A DNA stretch of 64,000 nucleotides from Mytilisepta virgata (lineage: Eukaryota > Mollusca > Bivalvia > Mytilida > Mytilidae), in contig CM051516.1 in the NCBI GenBank assembly GCA_028015205.1, positions 50,658,230 to 50,722,229 on the forward strand, written 5' to 3'. The first letter of the stretch is position 1, and every line of letters starts with the position of its first letter. The translations under genes and the position numbers were made by a program. Below are positions 1 to 14,200 of this stretch, piece after piece. The notes below the pieces were generated by a model that was not told the DNA's origin, made no database searches, and worked only from the letters and a program-made list of their open reading frames with translations.

Positions 1-895
1 ATTTTATTCATTATTCAGATTTTGTTTCCTTTTTTCATTCTTTGGGCTGTTTCTATTGTTTGTCTAGGTGTTTGTTTGAGATGAGGATTTAATTTCTTGA
101 CTTTACTGATAAAATACATCAAACATTGTTCACACTATTCATGATAGAAACTCATCAATTTGTCTTAGAGTACCTGATTTTCCTTCATCACTGTTTTGGA
201 GCCAACTGCACACCATACATTACCAAAATAACAACTGACTCATTTGAGGGAAAAACTTCTAAGTTAAAACAGGCCTAAACAAGACAACTAAACTCTTACC
301 GAAGTTTGCTTTGCCTGAAGGAGAAGAACCCTTTCAACTAGTAGTGAGAGAAATTCAGGTATCTATTTCTTGCGTACAAAGCATTTTTCTTGATTAACAT
401 TCATTTGGTATAATTCACTGTAAAATGACCTTACATTACAATTGCAGGCTCTAAGTTTGACAATGAATTTACAATAAACACAATAATGTGAACATAATGT
501 TGATAAATTTTAGGTAAAGTTTCGAACCATTTCAGAAATCTTTCAAACGAAGACTTCTTGCCAGTTCTCTTCAGAAGAGGGCATTCGTGGAGAAATTTTT
601 TAATAACACATGTTGAAAGTGATGTCTTTTCTCTTAAATGCTACAAAAACAAGAAAAAAAACCAGTTATATATATAAAATAGACAGACAATGTTAAAATG
701 AAAACTGCTCTAAATGTCCTTTGTATTTCTTATATAAAACAACTCTCCCAACTAAGCAATACAAACTTAAAAAAATAATACCTGTCATTTTGTTTCAAAT
801 TTTGTGCAAAAGACATGAAATTGTTACTGGTAGTATCAAGTCGCTGGCTATTCTTTTTCTTAAAATTTATCACCAATACAAATTAAAATAGTTAA

Positions 896-1793
896 AACCA
901 GAAATCTATGATTACAAAGTTCCACACTAATTTTGGTGTGTGGCTGTGAGTAGCTCCCAGAGATGCACCCTTACAGCAAGTAATATGGCTGTAGGTTGCT
1001 TTGTATTGAAGAACTGAACTGGATGTAAAACAACCTTAGCCAATGAAGTACGATAAGTAGGTCAGAATGACCTTACTTTGGTGGGATGCTATGTTATTTC
1101 CATTAGATGCATCCTCACACCAAGTAATATGATTGTAAATCACCTGGTATGAGGGAACTGAACTCAGGACGTAAAACTTAACCTACGTCAATGAAGCGCA
1201 ATAAGTAGAAAGAGTGACTTAATTTTGGTAGGAAGCTGTGTTACTCTCGAGATGCATCCCGACACCAAGTAGTATGATTGCAGGTCCCTTGGTATCAGAG
1301 AACTGAACATGGACGTAAAACTTAACCTAAGTCAATGAAGCATGATAAGTAGGTCAGAGTGACCTAATTTTGGTGGGAGGCTGTGTTGCTTCCTTAGATT
1401 CACCCTGACACCAAGTAATATGATAGTAGGTCTCTTGGTATCAGAGAACTGAACTCTGACGTAAAACTTAGCCTAAGTCAATGAAGCACAATAATTAGGT
1501 CAGTGACCTAATTTTGTTTGGAGGCTGTGTTACTCCCAGAGATGCATACTCACATTAAAGTAATATGATTGTAGGTCTCTTTGTATGTTAAAACTGATTT
1601 TTGACATAAAACTTAAAAGCCAGTCAATTTGTAATATCTGATGTCACATGGTCAGTCTCTTCAAAGTGCACCTGCACACAAAAATAGATGACCCTATGTC
1701 AACTATTAACTGAGAACTGGCTGAGGACACGTACGCGGACGTAGAAGCCGGGGGTACTCCATTAGTCCCCCTCAACTTCGTTGAAGCAAACTA
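896..1793 (+). repeat. Tandem-monomer element, copy 1 (about 0.9 kb)
   Basis: It starts at CCAGAAATCTATGATTAC and holds about 4.5 monomers of roughly 145 bp (each with GAGATGCA, CAAGTAATATGA and GTAAAACTTAACC). A tail with GGACACGTACGCGGACG follows, then a terminal hairpin (TCAAC...GTTGA) and GCAAACTA. A second copy at 13449-14245 shares both ends, which defines the element. It lies downstream of the gene. Possibly a Helentron-like non-autonomous element; this is inference. Confidence 0.7.
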
Positions 1794-1882
1794 CTCAGTT
1801 TTGCCTTTCAAATTCAGATAAGTCTCTAATATTTCAAGTTTTATCACTTTATCTGGACTTCTTTTAAACTTTATGCAGTGAA

Positions 1883-1930
1883 TTTATTATACATGTTCTT
1901 CTTTATACATATATTTTTTTTACATTTATT
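1883..1930 (-). terminator. Candidate polyadenylation signals for the IAP gene
   Basis: Two AATAAA hexamers on the minus strand lie 78 and 120 bases past the stop codon (1925-1930 and 1883-1888). They sit in AT-rich sequence and would give a short 3' UTR. The motif is seen directly; its use is inferred. Confidence 0.45.
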
Positions 1931-2007
1931 GGCACAAAATTTTCATTTTATAAAATTTCAATATGAATTATGCCGAACGTGTACATTGTAAACTTCATTA
2001 CCTGTTT

Positions 2008-2204
2008 TCATGGGAAAAATGTCTTGATGGTTCCTTTCACAAGTTCATTACAAACTGGACATTTACGCATTGCAGGAGCACAATCTAAACAACAGACCAA
2101 ATGTCCACATGGTAAGAAGGCTACAGCTACTGGATTATCGGTACAAATCTTACACGTAAGCCTTTCTTTCTGTTCCTCATATTCCTCTAGAGTTTTGTCA
2201 AAGC
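2008..2204 (-). CDS. IAP exon 10: C-terminal RING finger and stop
   Basis: This 197-nt exon encodes residues 1282-1346 and a TGA at 2008-2010. The acceptor is ATATTAG|GCTTTG. After a short acidic helix ([12 protein letters not shown]) comes a C3HC4 RING: C1299-x2-C1302, C1314, H1316, C1320, C1323, C1330 and C1333. KGTIKTFFP then closes the protein, as in cIAP/XIAP RINGs, whose last residues make the dimer and E2 contacts. An extra Cys at 1319 is unusual but harmless to the ligand pattern. Confidence 0.95.
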
Positions 2205-5200
2205 CTAATATAAAATAATATGGTTTAGTGACATATTTCAAAGATGGGATGTTTATTACATGGTCAAAATTTAAAAAGCATATTTTTATGTGAATAAACA
2301 TCAACATTTGTATATTAATGATGTCATTGTCTAATGTTATATTACATCTTTGAGTGAAAGAACAATACAGACATTAATGGAGAATAACCTGACTATATAT
2401 AATCAGCAATGGTAGATGACTGGAACTTATCACTGATGTCATAATGTATCAAGAGCCTGAAGTTATTAGGACCTGAATAACGTAGAAAATCCCCTGTTAA
2501 GAATATGATAAACATGTAGGGTTCTATCAGCTGCTCATCACAATATGAAGATTTTTGGCTCATTTGCTATAACTCTTCTAAAACGTCTTCAAATTAAGAC
2601 TATCCCCACTCTCAGTGTAATAAGAATTTTACTGCATTTGGTGAATAGAAGAACAGATGATTACTTGACTAATTTACAGTATGACCTTGAACCTGGATAT
2701 TTTCACAAACATCCAAAATGAGATTATATATATCATCAATATCAAACACAGATTAAAATTTTGTCACCTTGTTGGATATAATATTGTTTTGGATATTAAG
2801 GTTTGTTTATATAAAACAGATTCAGTATAAATAGATTTATGTAGCCATAAAACTGTTTTAACAACATACACCAACGTTAAATGTTAAATCATGACTCTTT
2901 TTATATATCTATGGTGTTATGTATATGTAGTTTATTGTATCTCCAGTTTTATTTCTTTGGGGTAAATAGACAGCTGAATCTAGCAGAGGCCCCAAAACTT
3001 TTTGTTTTGGTAAATTAAAAGGGTATGCCTTACCTTCAAGATATGAGGGCATTTCCCTTGATTCAGAAGTACCTTCTGCCCCTGTGGATACTTCTGTTGT
3101 TTCAGCTGAAATAGACAAGAATCTTAAGATTACAACATGCAGTGATCTTTTTCCTAAAATTATTGTCATTTTAAAAATTATTGTGTGCATTTATTTTGGA
3201 AATTTATTTATGTGATTTGAACTGAATCAAAAATTTTGCATTTATAAAAAAAATGCATTATTTTCTGAACTTTACATTATGTTGCTGAAGAAAGTTTACT
3301 TTTAACAAATAATTTTAATCAATCATTAAGGATTTGCAAATTTATTTTCTTTATCTTACTTCAAACAAACTTTAAGGGTACTGGATGAGTCCTCCCCCCC
3401 CCCATATTTAATCATTTCCTTACTAAATTCACCAGTTTTGTGACATAAATGTCTTTTATGAAACATCACATCTTAAACAACTCATCTATTCTACAGAATT
3501 ATAAAATATAAATTTTCTTTACTAATGAAGGAATTATTTCTTCCAAAAATGCTAGATTTTCAGGGATAAAACTCAATAAAGACAAAGGCATGGGACTTGA
3601 TGGATTAGTCAAACAGAATGATGGACCATATGGGAATATATACTCACATTATTCCCTGCAAATATAGATGTTTAAAGAGAGACTGATTTGTTTATGGATA
3701 GAATAGGTTCTATAACTCATTTAGTTTAAGATCCTCATGATTTTGAACTGCATTAAAACAGTCATGAAAAAGAATCTAAGATTTACAATAGGGTTTCAGG
3801 GGGCCGGTTTCATGTAATCCGAATCTGGTTTATCTTATTTTACCTCTTGGATGTCCACTTGCAGAAGATAGTTGGCCAGATGGTTGTCGTGTTCTTTGAT
3901 TTTGAGGAAGTGACACTTGATTTTCAGTTGATGGCTGTACAATTGATGCTGTGGTTCTCTCTTCCTCTATTTGTAAAATTATTTCAAAAATTTCTGTTGC
4001 TTGCATTTCTGTGTAGTTAGTAACTCCTCCTATTAAAAGAAATATACCCATTTTATAATTAAAGCTTCAAGATTTGACTAGAATCCAACAAATTGTCATG
4101 TTAATGTGTTATTTATGGGTGGGCATTTCATTTTAATGATAGCAAAATAAGGCTTAATAAAAAAACATGCGTGATTTCAGTTGCCATACCTCCCCTTAAG
4201 ATTTTTTGGACATTTTCCAATAGCACTGTTAAAGTCAGAATGTCTCTACCATCATGGCCATAACATAACATAAGTTTTATTTTCCAAATTATAGGGCCCA
4301 TAAAGAGCATAACACAAACAGTACAATAACAAAACATTACAATGCAATTAAAAGAACATATAGCTTATAAATTGAATGTCAACTGTATTTTATTGTCTGA
4401 GATTTCGATACTTTAGAAAAGACTGTAAAAAATTAATTACAGTGATACAGAACTCTGATTTTTGGACACTTGATAAGTTTGAAACATCTTACAATAAGAT
4501 ATATTGCTTTGCTCATTTGTTTTGGATTTTTTGCAGTTACTGCAGGCTTGATAAAATGAAATTCATGTTCCATTTCCTCAGCCGTCTGCTTTGAAGTTAA
4601 AGAGGTTTTTATTAGTTTTATGTTTGTTACATTGGATAAAATTGAAAAGTAGTACTGCATGTTTTATCATTTTCAAAATTATTCCAATAGTCTACAATGA
4701 ATCCAGTTTGGAATAATTTGCCCTATCTCATACTATACTTAAATTTATTTTTGGAAAAAGTTTGAAATCTCAATGTTTTAATCTTAACCCTTTTGCAGGC
4801 TTGAAACAATTTTACTCTTGACTTCTGATTTGATATTTATAATTGAATGAATTCAAATACTCTCCAAAATATGACAGTGCATTATAAAATAAAGTCTGCA
4901 CATTTAAATTTAACAAAATTGATTACAACCATTTAAACTTTAAAATATTGTATACCTATCTGTCTACCCTCTCTCCATCTGTCTATAGCCTGTTTGATAA
5001 TTGAATCATCTTTACCCATTTCTCTCAGTGTCTGAACCGGGATCGACTGCATTATATTCGAGGATCCTGAAAAAAAATCAATAAAAATATTACTCTTTCT
5101 GCCAAAATAAAAAATTGGGTTCCAATTAAGTGATTATATTATCTTTTAAATTTTTACATTTTTATGTCTCTTTTCTAAGAAATTTAATGCATTTGTAGCA

Positions 5201-8200
5201 ACTTTTCCATGTTTTGTCGCAGCATGCAATTCAGATCCAAAAACTGCTTACATGCTACAACTCAACATTATGAAGTTGCAAACAAAATATAAAATCATTC
5301 CCTTCTGTAGAAGCAAAGAATACTTTCACTAAAATTTTTCTAGTGTTTTGAGTATTGTTGAATTTTAAACTATCGGCAAACAGGATGTTGCTGCACAACA
5401 GATCCAATAAACAGCTGAGCCACGAGCGCATAATACACCCATCGTCCAGAAAATTAAATTTCACCAAAAAGTATAAAGACTTTTAGACTATCACAACAAA
5501 ATTGTGAAAAGTTTGAAGTAAATCCGACAATGCTTTCTTAAGATACAGGTTGACATGTGAAAATTCCCCCTTTTTTCATGAACAAAGTTCCATAACTCTG
5601 ATTGAACGAATAAAATTCCATAACCATCCAAAGTGTGAAAAATTGACAGTTTTCAATGATTTTTCAAAGAATAAAGTTCCATAACTCCGAAATGTCAAAT
5701 CGGAAATTTATAAAAAAAAAAAAACAAAAGGGAGCTTATATCAATAGATATAAACAAGTCAACAAAGTTTCATGAAAATTGCTCAAAGAGTTTTTGAGTT
5801 ATTGTCTGAAAACCTGAAAATCCCCCCCTTTTTATGAATGAAGTCTATTGCTCCAAAACGTAAAATCGGAAATATTTAAAAATAAAAAGGGAACTTATGT
5901 CAATAGATATAAACAATTCACCAAAGTTTCATGAAAATTGCTCAAAGAATTTTTGAGTTATAGTCCAAAAACTGGAAAATCCCACCCTTTTTTATGAATA
6001 TAGGCCCATTACTCCGAAACATAAAATTAGAGTTTTATACAAATCCAAATGGAGCTTACATCAATAGATATAAACAATTCACCAAAGTTTCATGAAAATT
6101 GGTGAAAGCGTTTTTGTGTTATTGTCCGAAGTGTGTACGACGGATGGAAGGATGGACAGACATCAGTATACCATAATACGTCCAGTCTTTAAATTGCTTA
6201 CATGCTACAACTCAACATAATGAAGATGCATGCAAATATAAAATCATTCCCTTCTGTAGAAGCCAAGAAAACTGTGACAAAAGTTTCCTACCCAAGGTTT
6301 TTTGGATGGACAGAGTCAAGTGGTTGACGATGCTAGTAAAAATATCCATATTTTACCATGTGTGTAGACTGAAGGTGTTTGAAGCAGGTCATATCAGAAT
6401 AAGAGGTTTACGAAAGTAGTCTGATAACTGAAAATTACTTGGAAAATATCATGGAAGAAAATAAATTCACAAGTTCAAATGGATTTAAAGATTGAGAAAG
6501 TGTGAGAACAAAGATGCAAAAAACACTGGACGAAAGATAGTGATCCTTATTTGCCAACATTACCACGTAGGTGACAATTAGTTTTGACTGTCTTTATAGC
6601 AACCTACCAGCTTCATCAAGAACTGTCAACTGTCTTGTAAATGGTATCATAGGCTGATTTGTTGTTTCCTGGAAAGATAAAAATTAATGGTGTGCTATAC
6701 ATTACTTTATGTTTTTAATCAACAATTTAACAAGCCTGCAATAAGCTTAATAATCTTTAATTAACTGGCCATCAACATTTTTTACAATGTAATCTAAGAT
6801 ACAACTGATATACTGTTTGTATACAACAATTTCAAATTTTGTTTCTGTTGAAACTTTAGTGCATTCTATTTTGTTTTCCTTTGTATCTGTTTAGGCTGCA
6901 TGACATAACCCTTCCGGAGCACCTAACATCACTCCCTGCTTTTTGTAGGAGTTAAATCTTCTTTAATTTTTGTGCTTTTAGTTCTAATTCTTTTTGGTTT
7001 ACTACATGATTTTTCAATAATTCTTTTGATTGCATGTAAATTTATAGTATTTGTTTTCCATTTTACTATTCACACAAATACATTTTGTTCTGTTTTCTTA
7101 TGGGAATTCGTCTTTATCATTGGTTCAGACAACTCAGTATTCCTTTTCTTGTGTAGTGCTTACAGCAAACACATGTGTAACCATTTTACTGCAAGACTTA
7201 TATATTGAGTGTAGTACTTAAATCACACTGACTTTTTAACTGCATTCTCACTTTTGAGCAAGGCAGTTCAGATTTTTACCAGTGTGAGATTCCCTTGTCT
7301 TACCCTAGAGTGAGAAAAACATGTTTTCCCTATCTTGCACCCGTGTTATTTTCTTAAAATCTTAACTCACATGCAATTATTTCATGTGTAAAAGTACAGA
7401 TTCGACAAAAATCCGGAAATTGGGAAAATTCAAATATTAAAAAAATATATTTTATTGGAATATATCAAGACTAAAATGGTCAAAATGTGGAAATCTGTCA
7501 AATTCCAGAAAACTTTCAGGAAAAGCATTTAATATAGATTCTCCTTCTAGTACAAGTGGATTAGGATATTTCTACACTTCACATTTTTCTATTTTCAGAA
7601 ATGAGTCTTCGTAAGAATGTCAATATCTAAATATCCAAATTTTAACTGTCTTCCTTAAAAGCATACAGACTGTAGCAATTCCATTGAAACTGCTATTTTT
7701 GTTTTGCCAAGGACATTGTTAATGCTAACATATCATAAACAAATCCAAATAATAAAATTTTTTTGAACCTTTAGGATGTCAAAGAAATAAATACAGAATG
7801 TGTCCATGAGATACAGCCAGTGTTCCATGAAAATGAGGTCAGGGTCACAAGACAAGTACGATAAGCTATCTGTGAATCATAAATCTTAATTGTAGCTATT
7901 ATATGTGCAAAGTTATTAAAGTTATAAAAAAGTTTACACCGCCACCACCACCAGAAAGTAATACCTATATCTCACCTTCGACGACTCTTAGTCGCAGGCG
8001 AGACAACAAAAGCAAAGTAATTATCAAATTTGAAATTAATCTGTGTTTAGTACTCACTAGCAATATTTCTCAATTTCAAAAGATTTGATGAAACAATACT
8101 CAGTTAATATGGTTATTCCCTCAATTTTGGATAGTTGCCATCCTAAAAAGGGACATTGTTCAGTGGTTCCTAAGAACATTTCAAAATTTAAATTGTTTCA

Positions 8201-11200
8201 TCAACATGCCTGCTTATCTCTCTCATGCACAACAACTGATAATATTGAATATTCACATAATGTTAAATATTCAAATTAATTTCTTTTAATGTTTAAACAA
8301 ATCCCAGAATGTGATTCAATGTAATATTACAATGTGTTTACCGGTACTTAAGGGGATACGGTAAAGTTATGGCTGTCAAGTAAAAATTGGACTTTTTAAT
8401 GGTTCACGTCACAATATGGTTGGAAAATTTTAATTCCCCCAATTTGACAGCACAATTAAACGACGTCATAATACGTTCACAATTTTGCGGGAATGATCTG
8501 CAATCTGCAAAATTTTACGCTCCACTTAAAAACGTCACAATTCAGTTGGTACATTACGGGAATTCAAACTGGAAAAGGTGCACGATAAAAAGACACATCA
8601 GAACTATCCTATATACTGGCTATTGCCAATTACAGGTACTTTCTATCTATCAATATTTGTTTTTCTTTGATTCTGTCTTTAAAATTTCTACTCATACAAG
8701 GTTGTGTTGTCGTCAAAACACAAAAAATGACACTTGGACACTGTGGCTAGACATAGCATTTAGATCACTGCTATTAAAAGGAAAATTCTATTTCAACATT
8801 TGAACCATTAATGTAATCTGTTTTATAGTTTACAAATCCTAATACTTATGTGCACAACTATTTGCTAAAATGACCAAGGCTATTATTGGCTAGCTTCACA
8901 CTAGTGATAAAATGCAGGCATTATGAGGGTTGTCTTAGTTGTTTTTAATTTTGGACAGATGTCAAGATCGACTTTGTTGTGGTTTTTTTCATCCAACTTT
9001 CGATCAACAAACAAACGCATATTAAATACATCAATTTAAAATCATAGTGTTGTGTTTGTATATTAAATAGCACTCATTTTGGAGTTGCATTCTCGAGGAA
9101 ACCAAGAAAAACCCAGCCATTTCAACTTCAAGCTGTCAGGTTCGGCTGCGAAATATAAGCGTAATTGTCAATCTTCAAACGTTGAAATAATGACAATATG
9201 TGGACTTTCACCGTTTATATTTAAATATAAGCAGGTTAACAGTTCTCTTTACAAAAACTGAAATCCTTGAATGTAACCAACAGAATAAAAATATTTGTAA
9301 CTCGACGCAATACTGTGCGAAACGTCTAATATATTCATATCTGAGATACCTGATTGACAACAAGGTGAGTGATGAGGGTTTCCATTAGGTTTTATTAAAA
9401 AATACCATGCAGAAAAACGCCTTTCTAGCCTTTATTTGGGGTCTGGATATAGTAGGTTATATTTCTTGCTTGATAATTTTAAATCATTTTCAGTTATTTA
9501 AAAAGTAATGAAAAAATACATCTATTAAATTTGTAATACACTGTATTTCTATCTAAAAACTAATTCAGTTGATCTTCATGTTCCTATTTTACCTGTTCAA
9601 TAATTCAAACCTAAATACTATATGAACATCCTCCCAAAATAAAAATAACAAAACACAGATTTTGAAAATCCGCTCAAATGAAATGAGCCCATATTGTTTT
9701 TGATATGTGCTCTTTTTGAAATCAAAACGATCAGTTTAAAAATTGAGGCAAGTGTAACGTCCTATATTCTCCAAATAATCAAATGGAAACTTTAAAATAA
9801 TTTATTTAAATATACATATATTTTTTCATCTGTTTCACACAATCTGTAGCAAACCTATTGCACCATTTAATTAAAATGCTGATAATGTCGTCAACACTAA
9901 ACTAGAGGCTCTCAAATGCCTGTATCGCTCACCTGGATTTAACTTTTCACCTTGAGCAGACCTAAAAATTTAAGTGTTGCAGTCAATTTGGCTGGTTTTT
10001 CTATATGATTCTATGTTAAACTAATTTCAGCTGTGGCAGTCATCTTCGTTGACAGTCCAGGTCTAAAAGAGAACCATCTCAGGATCATTTCTGCTAAGTC
10101 TTGTTCCAACTGGCTAAGTGGTTTCAGACAAGAAGATTTTTAAATGAATTTTCCTATAGGGTCCAATATTTAACTTAGTTCGGTGTGGCAGCCATCTTGG
10201 TTGACAATCCGGGTGATCGGACACATTTCTGAAAGAGGACCTCCTAAGGACCAATGCTGCCAAGTCTGGCTCCATTATGTCAAGTGGTTTCAGACAAGAA
10301 AATTTTTCAATGAATTTTTCCATAGGGCCCTATATTAAACTAAGTTCGGGTGTGGCGGCCATCTTGGTTGACAGTCCGGGTCATCACATAAAATTCTGAA
10401 AGAGAAACATCTAAGGACCATTGCTACCAAGTCTAATTCTAATTGGCTTAGTGGTTTCAGACGAGAAGATTTTTTAGTGCATTTCCCTTAGGGTCCTATG
10501 TTAAACTAAGTTCTGCTGTGCCAGCCACTTTGGTTCACAGTCCACGAAATCAGACACATTTCTGAAAGAGGACCTCCTAAGGACCAATGCTGCCAAGTCT
10601 GGCTCCAATATGTCAAGTGGTTTCAGACAAGAAGATTTTTCAATGAATTTTCCTATTGGGCCCTATGTTAAACTAAGTTCGGTTGTGGTGGCCATCTTGG
10701 TTGACAGTCCGGGTCATCAGACACACCTCTGTAAGAGGACCATCTAAGGACCATTGCTGCCAAGTCTGGTTCCAATTGGTCAAGTAGTTTAAGACGAGAA
10801 GAATTTTCAATGAATTTTCCCATAAGGCCCTATGTTAAACTAAGTTCGGCTGTTAATAGTCTGGGTTAACAGTCTGGGTCATTGGACATATTTCTGAAAG
10901 AGAACCTCCTAAGAACCATTACTGCCACCTTTGGTTCCAACTGGCCTTGTAGTTTCATATAAGAAGATTTTCTAAATTCCACCCCCCCCTTTTTTTCTAT
11001 TTTTAGTAACAGCAGCCATGTTGGTTGGAAGTCGGGGATGCCGGACATAATTTTGGAAGGGGGCCACCCAAGGACCATTCCACCAAAGTTTGATCTCAAT
11101 TGGCCCAGTGGTTTGAGAGGAAAAGATCTTTAAAGGAAAGTTTATGCTGGATGTTGTCTTTAAAGGGCAAAAACTCCTATAAGGGCTCAATCAATGATTT

Positions 11201-14200
11201 TGGTCATGTTGACTTATTTGTAGATCTTACTTTGTTGAACATTTTTGCTGTTTACAATTTGTCTTTATCTATAATAATATTCAAGATAATAACCTAAAAC
11301 TCCAAAATTTCCTTAAAATTAACAATTCAGGGGCAATAACCCAACAAAGGGTTGACGGATTCGTCTGAAAATTTCATGGCAGGTAGATCTTGACCTGACG
11401 AACATTTTTACCCAGTCAGTTTTGCACTAATTGCTTTAGTTTTTGAGATATAAGACAAAAACTGCAGTTTACCCCTATGTTCTATTTATAGCCATGTCAG
11501 CCATGTTGGTTGGCAGGCGGGGTCATCGGACACATTTTTTAAACTAGATACCCTAATGATGCTCATGGCCAAGTTTGGTTCCATTTGGCGCAGTAGTTTC
11601 AGAGGAGAAGATTTTTGTAAAAGTTAACGGACGACGGACGCCAAGTGATGAGAAGAGCTAAAAAGGGGAATTTTATTTAAGGCATGTTTTTTTGCGGCCC
11701 AAGATTATGAGATTTCATGCCAAAGCTCAGAAAAACGCACAGCAACCCCCCTTTTTAATTTCTGTTTCAGGTTTGACTGCAGCTTTAAAAAAAAAAAACA
11801 TATAAAAAAATTAAGAAAAAATAAATTCAAGAAATATGAATTTTTTTCCGGAAAACATCGTAAATCTGCAGTTACAGATTTACAATATTGCCTTACAATA
11901 TGATTTTTCCAATATCCTGTTTATTCTCTGCATAACTATCATTTTTCAATATCTAAATATAAACTTTACAACCTACAGGTCATTCAGGGGAAAAAATTGT
12001 TCAATTATCTTCACAAATCTCATTTTTATCCCAATGCAAAATTCAAAAAACAAAATTTGTAAAATACCTATTTAAAAAAAAACAGTAAATGAATGCCTTA
12101 TATCTCCGTACTTACATCGGCAAGGCATGTTTTTTATTTCATTTTTGGAAGAGCATACCGAAATTAACAGAATATCAAAAAGTGAAGAAAAAATCAATTC
12201 CAAAGTCTAAACTGTATGATGTATCCCCTTAATGTAGAATAGAGAATGGAAATGGGGAATGTGTCAAAGAGACAACAACCCGACCAAAGAGCAGAAAACA
12301 GATCAAGGCTACCTGAATGGGTCTTCAACGCAGCGAGAAAATCCCACATCCGGATGTGGGCTTCAGTTGGCCTCTAACAATAATGCATACTCAGGTTCAC
12401 CAAAATGGACGGCACACTAAACTTCAAAACATACAAACGAACCAAACTTAAAAAAACACACAAGACTAACAAAAGCTAGAGGTTCCCGACTTGGGGCAGG
12501 CACAAAAATGCGGCGGGGTTTAACATGTTTTGTGGGATCTCAACCCTCCCCCTATACATCTAGCCAATGTGGAATAAACAAACACACAGGGATACATGCT
12601 ATCTGTAATGTTTATGTTTAATTCTAGCTAATTTATATAAGAAGTGTTGCTGCAAATCTTTTGTGAACTACTTTTCAATCTCTTTCATAGCCAATACCTG
12701 TCTGAAACAGATTTTCAACGATATTTGCATGTCTAAATGGGGTTATACACAAACATCAAACAGGAACTATTTCAATGAGTCACATTCCCCAAATTTTGAA
12801 ATTACTCAGTATTGTAAAAATCGTAATTAACTAATTGTTATGAATTGGAGAGATAAGTGGGTGTATGTTCGGCAAACTAAATTATGGAACTGAATTTTGG
12901 GATGTATAATGTAGTGACAAGGGTTAAATCAATACCAAACAGCACCTTTCAGTAGAGGAATAACAAGTATATATGTGTCCAATGGACACTACATGCCCCG
13001 CCAATGATGTAACTATTTGGTAAATAGAATAACATTTGTATATTGTTGACTTTGAAGTCCCTAACAGTAGGGTAGATGAAATACTAACTCTCAGTACTTC
13101 ATGAAAAACTACCTTCAACCTGAACATTAACCTGGATTCTAATATTTAAATTCCATAGAGAAATTCAAAGTTGAAGACCCATCACCTCAAGGTCACAGCA
13201 TCTGTTTTGCATTAAAATGCTGCTGTTCATAGCACAAGCTATCAATGTACAAAGTTTCATAATGATAGCATAACTCATTCATGGAAAACTACCTTAAAGC
13301 TGACCCTTAAACTGAATTCTAATATTGTAATTCTATAAAGAAATTCAAAATCACAGCACCGTTTAGAATCAAAATGCTGCTGTTCAATAATTATATCACA
13401 AACTACTCATGTACAAAATTTCAGGATGATACCATAACTCCTTCATGAACCAGAAATCTATGATTACAAAGATCGCCTCTTTCACCTTGTGGTGGGGCTG
13501 TGTAGCTCCTGAGATGCACCCTTACGGCAAGTAATATGATAGTAGGTCGCTTGGTATCAGAGAACCAAACTCAGACGTAAAACTTAACCTAAGTCAATGA
13601 AGCGTAATAAGTAGGTTAGAATGACCTATTTTTGGTGGGAGGCTGTTTTACTCCCAGAGATGCATCTTTACACCAAGTAATATGATTGCAGGTCCCTTGA
13701 GATCAGAGAACTGAACCTAAGTTAATAAAGCACGATAAGTAGGTCAGTATCGGAGAACTGAACTTGGACATATAACTTAACCACTTTACTGAAATGCGAT
13801 GAGTAAATAAGAGTGACCTACTTCTGGTGGGAGGCTGCATATATGGCAGTAATATGACTGTAGGTTCCTTGGTATCGGAGAACTGAACTCAGATGTAAAA
13901 CTTAACCTAAGTCAATGAAGTGCATTAAGAAGGTGAGAGTGACCTAATTTTGGTCGGAGGCTGTGTTACTGTCCGAGATGCACCCTCACACCAAGTAATA
14001 TGATTGTAGGTCACTTTGTATGTGAAAACTGATTTTTGACATAAAACTTAAAAGCCAGTCAACCATGTAATATGGGTCATGTGACCATCTTATGCCACAT
14101 GGTCAGTCTCTTCAACATGCACCTGCATACAAAAATATATGACCCTATGTCAACTAGGAACTGAGAACTGGCTGTGGACCCGGACATGGACACCAGGGGT

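Noticed and set aside
8387..8803. 138-codon open frame
   Set aside because: No recognisable domain, biased AT-rich composition, no splice-site or conservation support; it lies inside a probable repeat.
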